In this document: positions 1-7,534 of the stretch, piece after piece
Layout: the number at the start of each line of letters is the position of its first letter
Position numbering within the stretch: position 1 is the first letter of the stretch
Assembly: GCA_012735285.1 (NCBI GenBank)
Contig: JAAYHT010000260.1
Coordinates: 1-17,854 of the forward strand
Reading direction: 5' to 3'
Origin: Clostridiales bacterium
GTDB taxonomy: Bacteria; Bacillota; Clostridia; Peptostreptococcales; Anaerovoracaceae
DNA: 17,854 bases
Translations under genes and position numbers: made by a program
The notes under the pieces: generated by a model
Told to the model about the DNA's origin: nothing
Database searches by the model: none
The model's input: only the letters and a program-made list of their open reading frames with translations

Positions 1-46
1 AAGGTGCCTGCACCATCTCGTATTTTTTATCTAATAAGGTTCTTTT

Positions 47-970
47 CTACCTCCAATGTTTTACCAATACATTCTGCTTTCTCATATGATTGCCGATACA
101 TTCTGTAATCAATCTACGTCCAATAAAGACTGATGACCAAGAAGGATCTAGTTTTGGGGCAACCTCAACGACGTCAAAGCCTATAACATTAAGATCAAAC
201 AAACCCCTAAGCAAATCCAAAAGTGCACGGCTACTAATTCCACCTATTTGCGGTGTCCCTGTTCCGAAGGTATCTAAGACATCGATGTCAATAGTAATAT
301 ATATTTTCTTATATTTCCCCATAACTTCAACAACTTGATTAACGACTTGATCTGTTCCAAGTTTCTCATATTCTGCCGCACTGATAAGGTTAAGCTTATT
401 ATTCTTCATGAACTCTAGTTCATCTGGTTCTGCCGAACGAATTCCAATAAAGAAAATATTATCTGCTGAGCTGATGTTTTTCAGTTCAAGTGCCCTTCGT
501 TGTGTACATCCATGGGATAATTTGTCATCATTCAGAGTGTCGCAAAGATCAAAATGCGTATCTATGTGTATAATACCAAATTCCTCATCCAAGGCATTAT
601 CAATGCCCCTCAATACTGGAATGGTAACAGAATGATCGCCGCCAATCATAGCGAAAAACTTATCTTTTCTCACCAGTTCTTCTACTTTGTTTTCAATATC
701 TTGAAATAATGATTGGCGATCCTTTTTAGAAAAATCCCCGATGTCCTTGATTTTAACCATAGACATGTCTTCGAAATATTCGTTTGAAGGTGGTATTGTA
801 TAGGTTATACTTCTGATAGCTTGCGGTGCTTCACTGGCTCCAGTGCGAAAACTTACTCCACCATCAAAGGGTATGCCGAATATGATTACATCGGCTTCAT
901 CTTCAGTAATTTCTGGACGATTCAGCCCCGCCCAGATTTTTTCATTTATCATTTCTTGAGTTGTCTTCAT
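47..970 (-). CDS. Ureohydrolase family protein (agmatinase/guanidinobutyrase-like)
   Basis: Seen: 307 residues, the usual agmatinase length. All expected Mn-binding residues are present: GGDHS (His113), D137-T-H139-F-D141, the D228-I-D230-x-x-D233 motif, SHG at 152-154 and Glu269 in FDVVEVAP. Family knowledge: these enzymes use a binuclear Mn centre to hydrolyse a guanidino group to urea plus an amine (agmatine, 4-guanidinobutyrate, 3-guanidinopropionate or arginine) in the cytoplasm. Odd point: the usual DIDxxDP-x-x-AP-GTGTP stretch is shortened to DIDVLDTFGTGTP (228-240), so the Pro and about three loop residues next to the metal site are missing. The ATG overlaps the upstream aminotransferase stop (ATGA), so the two are translationally coupled. 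That pairing fits guanidino-acid use, for example arginine transamination followed by urea release, but the substrate is inferred. Formiminoglutamase-type activity is an alternative. Family call sure, substrate not. Confidence 0.88.
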   Translation of the reverse strand: MKTTQEMINEKIWAGLNRPEITEDEADVIIFGIPFDGGVSFRTGASEAPQAIRSITYTIPPSNEYFEDMSMVKIKDIGDFSKKDRQSLFQDIENKVEELVRKDKFFAMIGGDHSVTIPVLRGIDNALDEEFGIIHIDTHFDLCDTLNDDKLSHGCTQRRALELKNISSADNIFFIGIRSAEPDELEFMKNNKLNLISAAEYEKLGTDQVVNQVVEVMGKYKKIYITIDIDVLDTFGTGTPQIGGISSRALLDLLRGLFDLNVIGFDVVEVAPKLDPSWSSVFIGRRLITECIGNHMRKQNVLVKHWR

Positions 971-2160
971 GATTTTCCCCTTTCAAATTCTTTAAATGCC
1001 TTAGCAATCCGTTTAATTCCTTCTTCAATAGAATCTATGTCCATAGTAGCGTAGCTCAATCTTATGTTATTCCGCTTCGATTCATCTGCAAAGAATCTAC
1101 TGCCAGGAATTATTGTTACTTTCTCTTTAATACATTCATTCATAATATCTTCACCTGTCCAATCCTCAGGCAGGGTTAGCCAAACAAACAGTCCGCCTTG
1201 AGGATTGGTATATTTAATATAGCTAGGAAAGTATTTGCGAATAGAGCTGATCATAGCATCTTTTTTCTCTTTATATGCAGTCCTTATTGTATCTAAATGC
1301 TCCTTTAACGAATAGTTTTCTAAATAGTGGGCTGTTTGCAATTGAGCTAATTCATTAGTATGAATATCTGCAGCCTGTTTAGCAATAACATATTTTTCTA
1401 TAATTCTTCTATCTGCACAAATCCATCCAACTCTGTTGGCAGGGCAAATGACTTTTGAAAAGGAACCAATAATAACTACATTCCCCGAGTCATCCATAGC
1501 CTTAAGAGGTGGAATACTATCCCCTTCAAATCTAAGGCTGTAATATGGATTGTCTTCGATTATGATTATATCGTTTTCTCTTGCAAGCTCTAATAGTTCC
1601 TTTCTTCGGTTATATGACATGGTTTTGCCTGTAGGATTTTGAAAGTCGGGAATCACATAAATAAATTTATATCTATACCCTTTTTCAATCCTCTTCTTTA
1701 TTTTCTCAACCCTTATACCCTCATCATCCATCTCAATAGTATCAAATTTGGGCATGTATTGTTTAAAAGCATTAATAGCTCCCATATAGGTAGGTCCTTC
1801 AACTGCAATAAGGTCTCCTTCTTCTATAAACGGTTTACCGGTCAAATCCAGACCCTGCTGACCACCAGAGGTAATAATGATGTTGTCCAGATCTGCTATT
1901 ATTCCCCATTCTTTGATGTATTTAATAATTTGTTTTCTTAATAATTCATTGCCCTCTGAAATACTATACTGAAAAAGAATATTACAGTCATCATCTATTT
2001 TTTTATTGAACGATAGAATTTCAGCTATCGGAAAGAAGGCGGGATCAGGGTCTCCGCCTGCGAACGAAATATAGTTTGGATCTAAAGAAAGCTTGAGCAT
2101 TTCCCTGATTATTGAAGGTTCGGCATCTTGCATCCTTCTTGCAAATTTTATATTCTTCAT
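967..2160 (-). CDS. Class I PLP-dependent aminotransferase (LysN/2-aminoadipate-type)
   Basis: Seen: 397 residues, fold-type I. The opening FARRMQDAEPSIIRE, the segment SFAGGDPDP (33-41), FQNPTGKTMS, EDNPYYSLRF and SFSKVICPANRVGW are the hallmarks of the LysN/MocR-like subgroup. The Lys in SFSK is the PLP Schiff-base residue, the Asp in EDNPYY the pyridine-N partner, and RLSYA near the end carries the carboxylate-binding Arg. Family knowledge: these are broad cytoplasmic aminotransferases for aromatic, branched or long amino acids and 2-aminoadipate. No helix-turn-helix is fused, so this is an enzyme and not a MocR regulator. The ATG is preceded by AAAGGAGCATATT, a good RBS. It lies downstream of the terminator at 2258-2287, so it probably starts its own transcript (a TACAAT -10 candidate on the minus strand at 2215-2220, with a poor -35). 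It overlaps the ureohydrolase by 4 nt. A role as arginine or guanidino-acid aminotransferase is inferred from that neighbour only. Confidence 0.9.
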   Translation of the reverse strand: MKNIKFARRMQDAEPSIIREMLKLSLDPNYISFAGGDPDPAFFPIAEILSFNKKIDDDCNILFQYSISEGNELLRKQIIKYIKEWGIIADLDNIIITSGGQQGLDLTGKPFIEEGDLIAVEGPTYMGAINAFKQYMPKFDTIEMDDEGIRVEKIKKRIEKGYRYKFIYVIPDFQNPTGKTMSYNRRKELLELARENDIIIIEDNPYYSLRFEGDSIPPLKAMDDSGNVVIIGSFSKVICPANRVGWICADRRIIEKYVIAKQAADIHTNELAQLQTAHYLENYSLKEHLDTIRTAYKEKKDAMISSIRKYFPSYIKYTNPQGGLFVWLTLPEDWTGEDIMNECIKEKVTIIPGSRFFADESKRNNIRLSYATMDIDSIEEGIKRIAKAFKEFERGKS

Positions 2161-2257
2161 AATATGCTCCTTTCTTTAACAACAGTTTTCTAAATGAACA
2201 AATCTGTTTTTTCCATTGTAACCCGAAATCATGTTATAAACCAGAGAAATTGCTAAT

Positions 2258-2287
2258 AAAAAAACCCGCTCGAAAGCGGGCTTTTTT
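2258..2287 (-). terminator. Intrinsic terminator after the antiporter gene
   Basis: Perfect 6-bp GC-rich stem CCCGCT/AGCGGG with a CGAA tetraloop (2265-2280), flanked by A7 on the left and C-T6 on the right, so it can work on both strands. It sits 9 bases past the antiporter stop codon and separates the GRE transcript from the aminotransferase-ureohydrolase pair. Confidence 0.9.
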
Positions 2288-2295
2288 GTGCTTTA

Positions 2296-3720
2296 CTATA
2301 CTGCAAGAACAAATCCTGCAATCAAGAAGAATACTGTACTCATTGCGGCTACAATTATTATGTATGGCAGCTGTGCAATGCAGTAGTCTACGTTATTAAC
2401 CTTACAAGCTGAAGCTGATAGCAATACCACGTCTGAATAGAAGCAAGCCTGAGCTCCAAATACTGCCGCAGATATAATTGCGCCTAGAGTCAAAGGCAAG
2501 TGTGCTCCTACTGCGACAGCTAAAGGTACTACAATTGGAGTAGTTACTGCTGGTATACTCCAAATGTTTCCTGTTGCGAAGCAGATAAGTCCAACTACTA
2601 TGAACACGATTGCTGGTAACAAAGCTGCACTCATAAATGGACCTGCTACTTCGATGATGAACTCTGGCAGTCCTACCAGTAACATGGATTCTCTGTAAAA
2701 GAGACTTGTTACCAGTACAACTCCTATGAAGAGCATATCCTCAAGGCCTTTGTAGCACATGTCACAGAACTTTCCAAAGGACATGATTCCAGCAGGAATG
2801 TAAAGTAAACATGAAACGATACCTGCAGCTACACCTATCAAAATGTCACCCTGCCAAATAGTTATAGCAATAACTATTATCATAGGTACAAGGAAGGTCC
2901 AGAGCCTTGGCTCAAACTCCCTCTCAGCTTCTTCCTTGGAAGCAATAGCTCCTGTTGGAGTGGACACTTCGGGCTCTGTTGTGCCGGTTAAAGAATCCTT
3001 GTTCATTATATCGCTTGAGGGTGGCCAAAGTTTGCCTGTTTCCTCCACTCTCTGGTATGCCTTTTTCATTCCACCCATCAAAGGAACAATGCCTAGTATT
3101 ACTAATGGAACGAATATTACACATACAAAGGGATAGAAGAAATAAGGCATTATCTTGTAATATATCCCCATTCCTGTGGAGGCTATTACAGCAGTTTCAG
3201 GTTGAGCTTCAAAAATACCTGAGAAGAATACAACCCATGCTGAAATAGGAATAATGACACAGACGGGTGCTGATGTTGTATTAATTACATAACATAGCAT
3301 CTCACGCGGTGTCTTATGTTCATCTGCAACGGGAAGTATAGTGTTTGCTGTCACCAATATGCTTAGATAGTCATCAATAAAAATTATTAATCCTGCAATC
3401 CATGTTGCTATTAAGGTCTTTTTCTGCGTATTAGCATATCTTCTAACTAAGTCTCCAAATGCCATAGGACCCTTTGCAGCCCTCAACAACTGTACTAGAC
3501 ATCCGAACAACAGACATATTACTACAATATAGCAGTTGTCCCAATCAGTACAGGCATCCACAAGAGCCTCTAGCGAGGGTACTACAAAACCAAATTTGTA
3601 GTAAATGAAGTATCCTGCCAAGCCAGAGATTACAATTGAAGTGATGGTTTTTCGGGTAACTAGGGCTAAAACTAGAAACCCAAATGCTGGTATCAAGGTT
3701 AATACTCCATAATGCTCCAT
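2296..3720 (-). CDS. NhaC-family Na+/H+ or substrate antiporter
   Basis: Seen: 474 residues, very hydrophobic, about 11-12 membrane segments with one charged loop at about 215-272 (rich in E, K and P). Conserved NhaC-type pattern FIDDYLSILVTANTILPVADEHKTPRE at 114-140 (written here as overlapping motifs FIDDYLS and ADEHKTPRE), followed by NTTSAPVCVIIPISAW. Family knowledge: NhaC-superfamily carriers include Na+/H+ antiporters and exchangers for malate/lactate, amino acids and related metabolites. Here, third behind a GRE and its activase with 139 bp between and no terminator, it is most likely the uptake or exchange carrier for the GRE substrate or product. That is inference from position; plain Na+/H+ exchange remains possible. 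The ATG has AAAGGAG nine bases upstream. Confidence 0.85.
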   Translation of the reverse strand: MEHYGVLTLIPAFGFLVLALVTRKTITSIVISGLAGYFIYYKFGFVVPSLEALVDACTDWDNCYIVVICLLFGCLVQLLRAAKGPMAFGDLVRRYANTQKKTLIATWIAGLIIFIDDYLSILVTANTILPVADEHKTPREMLCYVINTTSAPVCVIIPISAWVVFFSGIFEAQPETAVIASTGMGIYYKIMPYFFYPFVCVIFVPLVILGIVPLMGGMKKAYQRVEETGKLWPPSSDIMNKDSLTGTTEPEVSTPTGAIASKEEAEREFEPRLWTFLVPMIIVIAITIWQGDILIGVAAGIVSCLLYIPAGIMSFGKFCDMCYKGLEDMLFIGVVLVTSLFYRESMLLVGLPEFIIEVAGPFMSAALLPAIVFIVVGLICFATGNIWSIPAVTTPIVVPLAVAVGAHLPLTLGAIISAAVFGAQACFYSDVVLLSASACKVNNVDYCIAQLPYIIIVAAMSTVFFLIAGFVLAV

Positions 3721-3859
3721 GTCTTTTTTCTCCTTTTCAATAACTAGATGTTAAACCCAACATTTTTTAAACAATTGATTTGCTATTCTCCCTAATAACC
3801 CCTTTTTCTTTTGCATATTGAAACAGCTAGTTTTAATAAATAACTCAACCTTGATTTTC

Positions 3860-4795
3860 TTATGCTCTACCTAAAACCTCCACTTTTAGATCCAGTTCTT
3901 TAAAATAGTTTTCTATTTCAGTCAGGCGCTCTTCTGTCGGCTGTTCGAATTTCTCCTGCTCAAAACCATCTACATTTCTTTTCTTGCTTACTCCAAGACT
4001 GTGATATGGTAGCAGGTTGACTCGTTTAACTCCAATTTCTTTATAAAACTCGCCTGTGCGCTTAATTATGTCATCGCTGTCATTAACCCTTTTAATAAGA
4101 GGCATTCTCATGATCAGCTTGTCCAGCGTTCTTGCATCTGCCGCCAGCATTTTCAAGTTGTCAATTATCAGCTTATTGCTAACCCCTGTGTATTCTTTGT
4201 GAACTTTATCATCAATTGCCTTCATATCGTAAAGTATGTCAGTAACGTTTTCTTTTAAGGCAAGTTCCATCAGAGCCTGTGAATCTCCAAAGCCACATGT
4301 ATCTAAACAAACATTCATGCCCCTTTTTCTAGCTTCATCGATTAGCTTGCTGACAAACTTTGCATGCATGAGGATTTCTCCACCGCTAACGGTAATGCCG
4401 CCATCTGTATTCTCATAAAAGCCTTTATCCTGCTCAACTATGCTAAGTATCTCATCTATGGTCATTGGCTTGGCTACAGGTCTTAAGGCTTCTGCGTAGC
4501 ACTCGTCAGCACATTTGAGACATACATCGCATTTGGCTCTGTCAATCACAATTCCCTCTTCCGGATCCATAGTTACTGCATCATTAGGACAGACCTTGAT
4601 GCAGTAACCACATCCTATGCAGTTATTGGGCGATTGTATAAGCTGCTGTCTAGGGTCGATTAGCTCTGGATTATGGCACCACTTGCAATTAAGGGGACAA
4701 CCTTTGAAGAATATTGTCGTTCTTATGCCTGGTCCGTCTTCTATTGAAAATTTCTGGAGGCTTCCTACAAGAATGCTTTCGGTTGTATTACTCAT
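3860..4795 (-). CDS. Glycyl radical enzyme activase (radical SAM)
   Basis: Seen: 311 residues. The radical-SAM cluster motif is Cys33-x3-Cys37-x2-Cys40 (GCPLNCKWCHNPE). An inserted ferredoxin-like domain carries two 4Fe-4S motifs, Cys59/62/65/69 and Cys89/92/95/99. SGGE at 137-140 is the SAM amino-group site. The N-terminal SIEDGPGIRTTIFFKGC is the standard activase signature. Family knowledge: the enzyme reductively cleaves SAM and abstracts hydrogen from the partner GRE glycine (here Gly763) to make the stable glycyl radical. The two extra clusters are typical of activases for CutC, HypD, IslA and HPAD-type GREs; the PFL activase lacks them. The gene begins 25 nt behind the GRE stop with its own GGGAG RBS, so they are cotranscribed and form a cognate pair. 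Confidence 0.96.
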   Translation of the reverse strand: MSNTTESILVGSLQKFSIEDGPGIRTTIFFKGCPLNCKWCHNPELIDPRQQLIQSPNNCIGCGYCIKVCPNDAVTMDPEEGIVIDRAKCDVCLKCADECYAEALRPVAKPMTIDEILSIVEQDKGFYENTDGGITVSGGEILMHAKFVSKLIDEARKRGMNVCLDTCGFGDSQALMELALKENVTDILYDMKAIDDKVHKEYTGVSNKLIIDNLKMLAADARTLDKLIMRMPLIKRVNDSDDIIKRTGEFYKEIGVKRVNLLPYHSLGVSKKRNVDGFEQEKFEQPTEERLTEIENYFKELDLKVEVLGRA

Positions 4796-4820
4796 TTATA
4801 TTCTCCCTATTATGCTATCT

Positions 4821-7184
4821 CTATGCTAAGTGGGCAGTTCTGTAGATAATTGCATCCTGTGCACCCTTATCAAGCTGTGTGAAGTACGCCATGTATCCTG
4901 CTACACGGACCATGAGTCCCTTGTATTTTTCAGGATTTTTCTGTGCATCTTTTAGTGTTTCATTATCTACTACATTTATCTGAATATGATGACCGCCAGA
5001 TTCGAAGAATGTTTTAATAACTCCTTCTATAATCTTCTGTCCCTTCTCTCCTTGAACTCCTCTAGGATCAAAGCGGAGATTAAACAATGCACCTTCTTCC
5101 AATTTTTCCGGTTGGATATATGCAACTGACTTCACTGTAGCTGTAGGACCATTAATGTCTCTACCCATCATAGGCGAAGCAGCGTCGCAAAGTGGTTCGC
5201 CTGCTAATCTTCCATCTGGAAGTGCCCCAACTACGGCACCGTGTGGTATGTTCATAGTCTGTGAGTCTATACCGAAACTGTAGTGTCCACCTCTAGCATC
5301 CTTCCAGCTTTGAACATTTTCAGCTATAAAGTGCATCATTTCTTTATAGATACTATCAACATGCTCCTGGTTGTTACCAAATTTCTCTGGTTTGTTCAAC
5401 AGAAGCTGACGAATTCTTTCATATCCTTCAAAGTTGGCATCGCATGCTTTAATAAGTTCGTCCATTGTTATGTCTTTATCTTCAAATACGCATTTTTCTA
5501 TTGCTGCGATGGAATCTGCAAGATTAGCGGCTCCTGTAACATACATGCCGGCTGTGCAGTATTTTGCTCCACCGTGCTGTACAGATTTACCGCTTTCAAC
5601 GCATCCCTTGGTTACCATTGATGCGAAGATTACTGGATATCTGTTCATATGGATACTCTGCATCATGTTGTAGCCAATCCTGATCAAGTTGTAATGATGG
5701 AGAATCTGCTTCTTAAGAGCATCCTTGAACTCCTCTATATTCTTAAACTCCCTTGGATCTCCGGTTTTAAGTCCCAATTGCTTGCCTGTGACAGGATCCA
5801 CTCCATTGTGCAGAACAAATTCTATCATCTTGCCCATGTTAACATATCCGGCATCTGGCGAACCATCTGCACAACCACCGCCCGGGGCAGGCTGGACACA
5901 GCCAACGATTGCCCAATCCCTTGCTTCTTCCATGGTTCCACCTTTTTTAAGGGCAATTTTAATTCCTACATCGTCATTAAAGAATCCCGGATTTGCCTGT
6001 CCTTCCTGAATCATCTTGCATCCAAACTTAATTAGTTTTTCAGGTGTTCCTTCCCAGACTCTTACTGCCATTACAGGCTGGGTTGTTTGAAGTTGGTCTG
6101 CAGCTTCAAGACATAGATATGACAAGTCATTTGTTGCATCTTTGCCATCCTTTGTCTGTCCTCCTACCATGAGGATCTGCCACATTGGATAGCCCGCAAA
6201 TGAAGTTGCATACCAGCTATCTCTCACTTCATAAACTTCACAGGACTTGAGATAGAAACATTGCAACAATTCAAGAGCTTCTTCTCTTGTAATGTTCTTC
6301 TCGTCAATTACGTCTTTTTTATAGAAGGGCCACATGTATTGATCAAATCTGCCGAATCCACATGCTGTGGTACAAACTTCAATATAAAAATAGACATGTA
6401 CAAACCATATAGCCTGAAGGGCCTGATGGAAATTCTGCGGTGGATGCTCAGGAACAACCCTGCAGTTTTCAGCAATAGTTAGAAGCTCCTGCTTTCTCTT
6501 CTCATCAGTGCATTCTGCAGCCAGTCTTTCGGCTTCATCAGCCATCCTATTTGCATAGGTGATAAGGCCTTCGGCTTGGATGATACATGCCTTCCAAAAA
6601 TCTATCTTAGCTTGGTCCTCCATACTTTCAGGAACCGTGTTATCGATGTTTCTCTGACACTCTTCGATGTACCCTCTCATTCCCACAGTCAGGATCTTTT
6701 CGTGGTCACACAATGTTTCACCGGAAACACCATTCTTAAGACCTACGCAGATAATATCTTCTTTTTCAAGTTCCTGAATGTGCTTTGGAAGTACCTGGGC
6801 AGCAAGGTCTTCCATTGACTTGCCTTCCCAATACTTAAGGGTTTCAAGAATAACTTCCTTGTCTTCAGGAGAAATATAGTATGGGTCCTTGTCTCTTGTT
6901 GAAAATTCGTCAATATCACTAATATACCACGAACTTGACTGGAAGTCTGGATGTAGGTTGGCACCCCTATATGCATTAGTTGCTGTTCCTACAATAAGTT
7001 CATCATCAAAAATGAGCGTTGTCATATTCTCCATGATATAATTGACAACCTTGGCTCTGAAAATAGGAACTGCCTCTCCGGCAAACTTCTTATATGCTTC
7101 AGTTGCCAACACCAGTCTCTCCGCCGTGATTCTCGGAGTAGTATTAAAGAGCTTTTCTCTCATCCTTTTAACTCTCGGCGTCAA
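4821..7184 (-). CDS. Glycyl radical enzyme, unassigned subfamily (Cys-Val-Gln-Pro active site)
   Basis: Seen: 787 residues, standard GRE length. The glycyl radical site is RVAGYMAYF with Gly763, and the C-terminus ends QDAIIYRTAHLA. The thiyl-radical Cys429 lies in IVGCVQPAPGGG. Other GRE landmarks: GRFDQYMWPFY (278-288), HNGVDPVTGK (459-468), PDGRLAGEPL (656-665) and a HYSFG/GPTA region. It has a single Cys, so it is not a pyruvate formate-lyase (which has Cys-Cys). Dehydratases and C-N or C-S lyases of this fold (CutC, HypD, IslA, glycerol dehydratase) have Cys-x-Glu; here the third residue is Gln431, so the expected general base is absent. Start: TTG at 7184 sits 6 nt behind a strong GGGGGAG RBS; the next in-frame ATG (residue 8) lacks one. 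It leads the activase-antiporter operon and faces an AraC regulator. The substrate cannot be read from the sequence; fumarate-adding, decarboxylating and lyase chemistries are all possible. Requires anaerobic cytoplasm. Confidence 0.93.
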   Translation of the reverse strand: MTPRVKRMREKLFNTTPRITAERLVLATEAYKKFAGEAVPIFRAKVVNYIMENMTTLIFDDELIVGTATNAYRGANLHPDFQSSSWYISDIDEFSTRDKDPYYISPEDKEVILETLKYWEGKSMEDLAAQVLPKHIQELEKEDIICVGLKNGVSGETLCDHEKILTVGMRGYIEECQRNIDNTVPESMEDQAKIDFWKACIIQAEGLITYANRMADEAERLAAECTDEKRKQELLTIAENCRVVPEHPPQNFHQALQAIWFVHVYFYIEVCTTACGFGRFDQYMWPFYKKDVIDEKNITREEALELLQCFYLKSCEVYEVRDSWYATSFAGYPMWQILMVGGQTKDGKDATNDLSYLCLEAADQLQTTQPVMAVRVWEGTPEKLIKFGCKMIQEGQANPGFFNDDVGIKIALKKGGTMEEARDWAIVGCVQPAPGGGCADGSPDAGYVNMGKMIEFVLHNGVDPVTGKQLGLKTGDPREFKNIEEFKDALKKQILHHYNLIRIGYNMMQSIHMNRYPVIFASMVTKGCVESGKSVQHGGAKYCTAGMYVTGAANLADSIAAIEKCVFEDKDITMDELIKACDANFEGYERIRQLLLNKPEKFGNNQEHVDSIYKEMMHFIAENVQSWKDARGGHYSFGIDSQTMNIPHGAVVGALPDGRLAGEPLCDAASPMMGRDINGPTATVKSVAYIQPEKLEEGALFNLRFDPRGVQGEKGQKIIEGVIKTFFESGGHHIQINVVDNETLKDAQKNPEKYKGLMVRVAGYMAYFTQLDKGAQDAIIYRTAHLA

Positions 7185-7534
7185 CGTTTTCTCCCCCTTC
7201 CGCTTTCTGAGCTTTCATTTAAGGGTATATTTTGAGATAATAGAAGACAACATTTGACTTGCTGATTTTTTCTATTATTTTGTTGCTGAAATTAAGACGG
7301 GATTTGTTAAATTTAATTCTATAATTCATGAAAAAATATTTAATAACCACTACTTATAGTATAGAAGGGGCATAATAAGTACTTAATAAATCATATTAAA
7401 TACCTTTCCCCTGCCATTTTCCATAATTTATAATTCAATAATTAGTTTGCTCTAAACCTTAATTATTTTGCTATTCAAGCCAATCTGTTGTATAATTAAA
7501 AATACTTGACTGTTTGTCTAAGGAGGCTATTTAG
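7185..7534. promoter_or_regulatory. Divergent control region between the GRE operon and its AraC regulator
   Basis: 350 bp of very AT-rich sequence with no gene. On the plus strand it carries the regulator promoter (7468-7496) and its RBS AAGGAGG. On the minus strand the best GRE promoter candidate is TTAAGT-17 nt-TATACT (7386 back to 7358). A 10-bp perfect palindrome TAAGTACTTA (7376-7385) overlaps that candidate -35, a plausible place for regulator contact. This leaves a GRE leader of about 170 nt in which no strong hairpin or riboswitch was recognised. Confidence 0.45.
7468..7496 (+). promoter_or_regulatory. Sigma-A promoter of the AraC-family regulator gene
   Basis: TTGCTA, 17-nt spacer, TATAAT; transcription would begin near 7503, about 30 nt before the GTG start. 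The -10 is a perfect consensus and the spacing ideal. Confidence 0.7.

Noticed and set aside
3..14. GGTGCCTGCACC hairpin beyond the ureohydrolase stop
   Set aside because: Stem of four to five bp with a tiny loop and no adjacent T-run inside the window; it is cut off by the window edge.
5283..5673. Plus-strand open frames opposite the GRE gene
   Set aside because: They are antisense shadows of a strongly conserved enzyme and lack RBS and family similarity.
4821..7184. Assignment of the GRE as pyruvate formate-lyase or choline TMA-lyase
   Set aside because: PFL needs adjacent cysteines, and CutC needs Cys-x-Glu plus usually microcompartment genes; neither is present.
7320..7437. Repeated TATAATTCA (7320-7328 and 7429-7437) as a regulator site
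   Set aside because: Nine bases in very AT-rich DNA, 109 bp apart; expected by chance.
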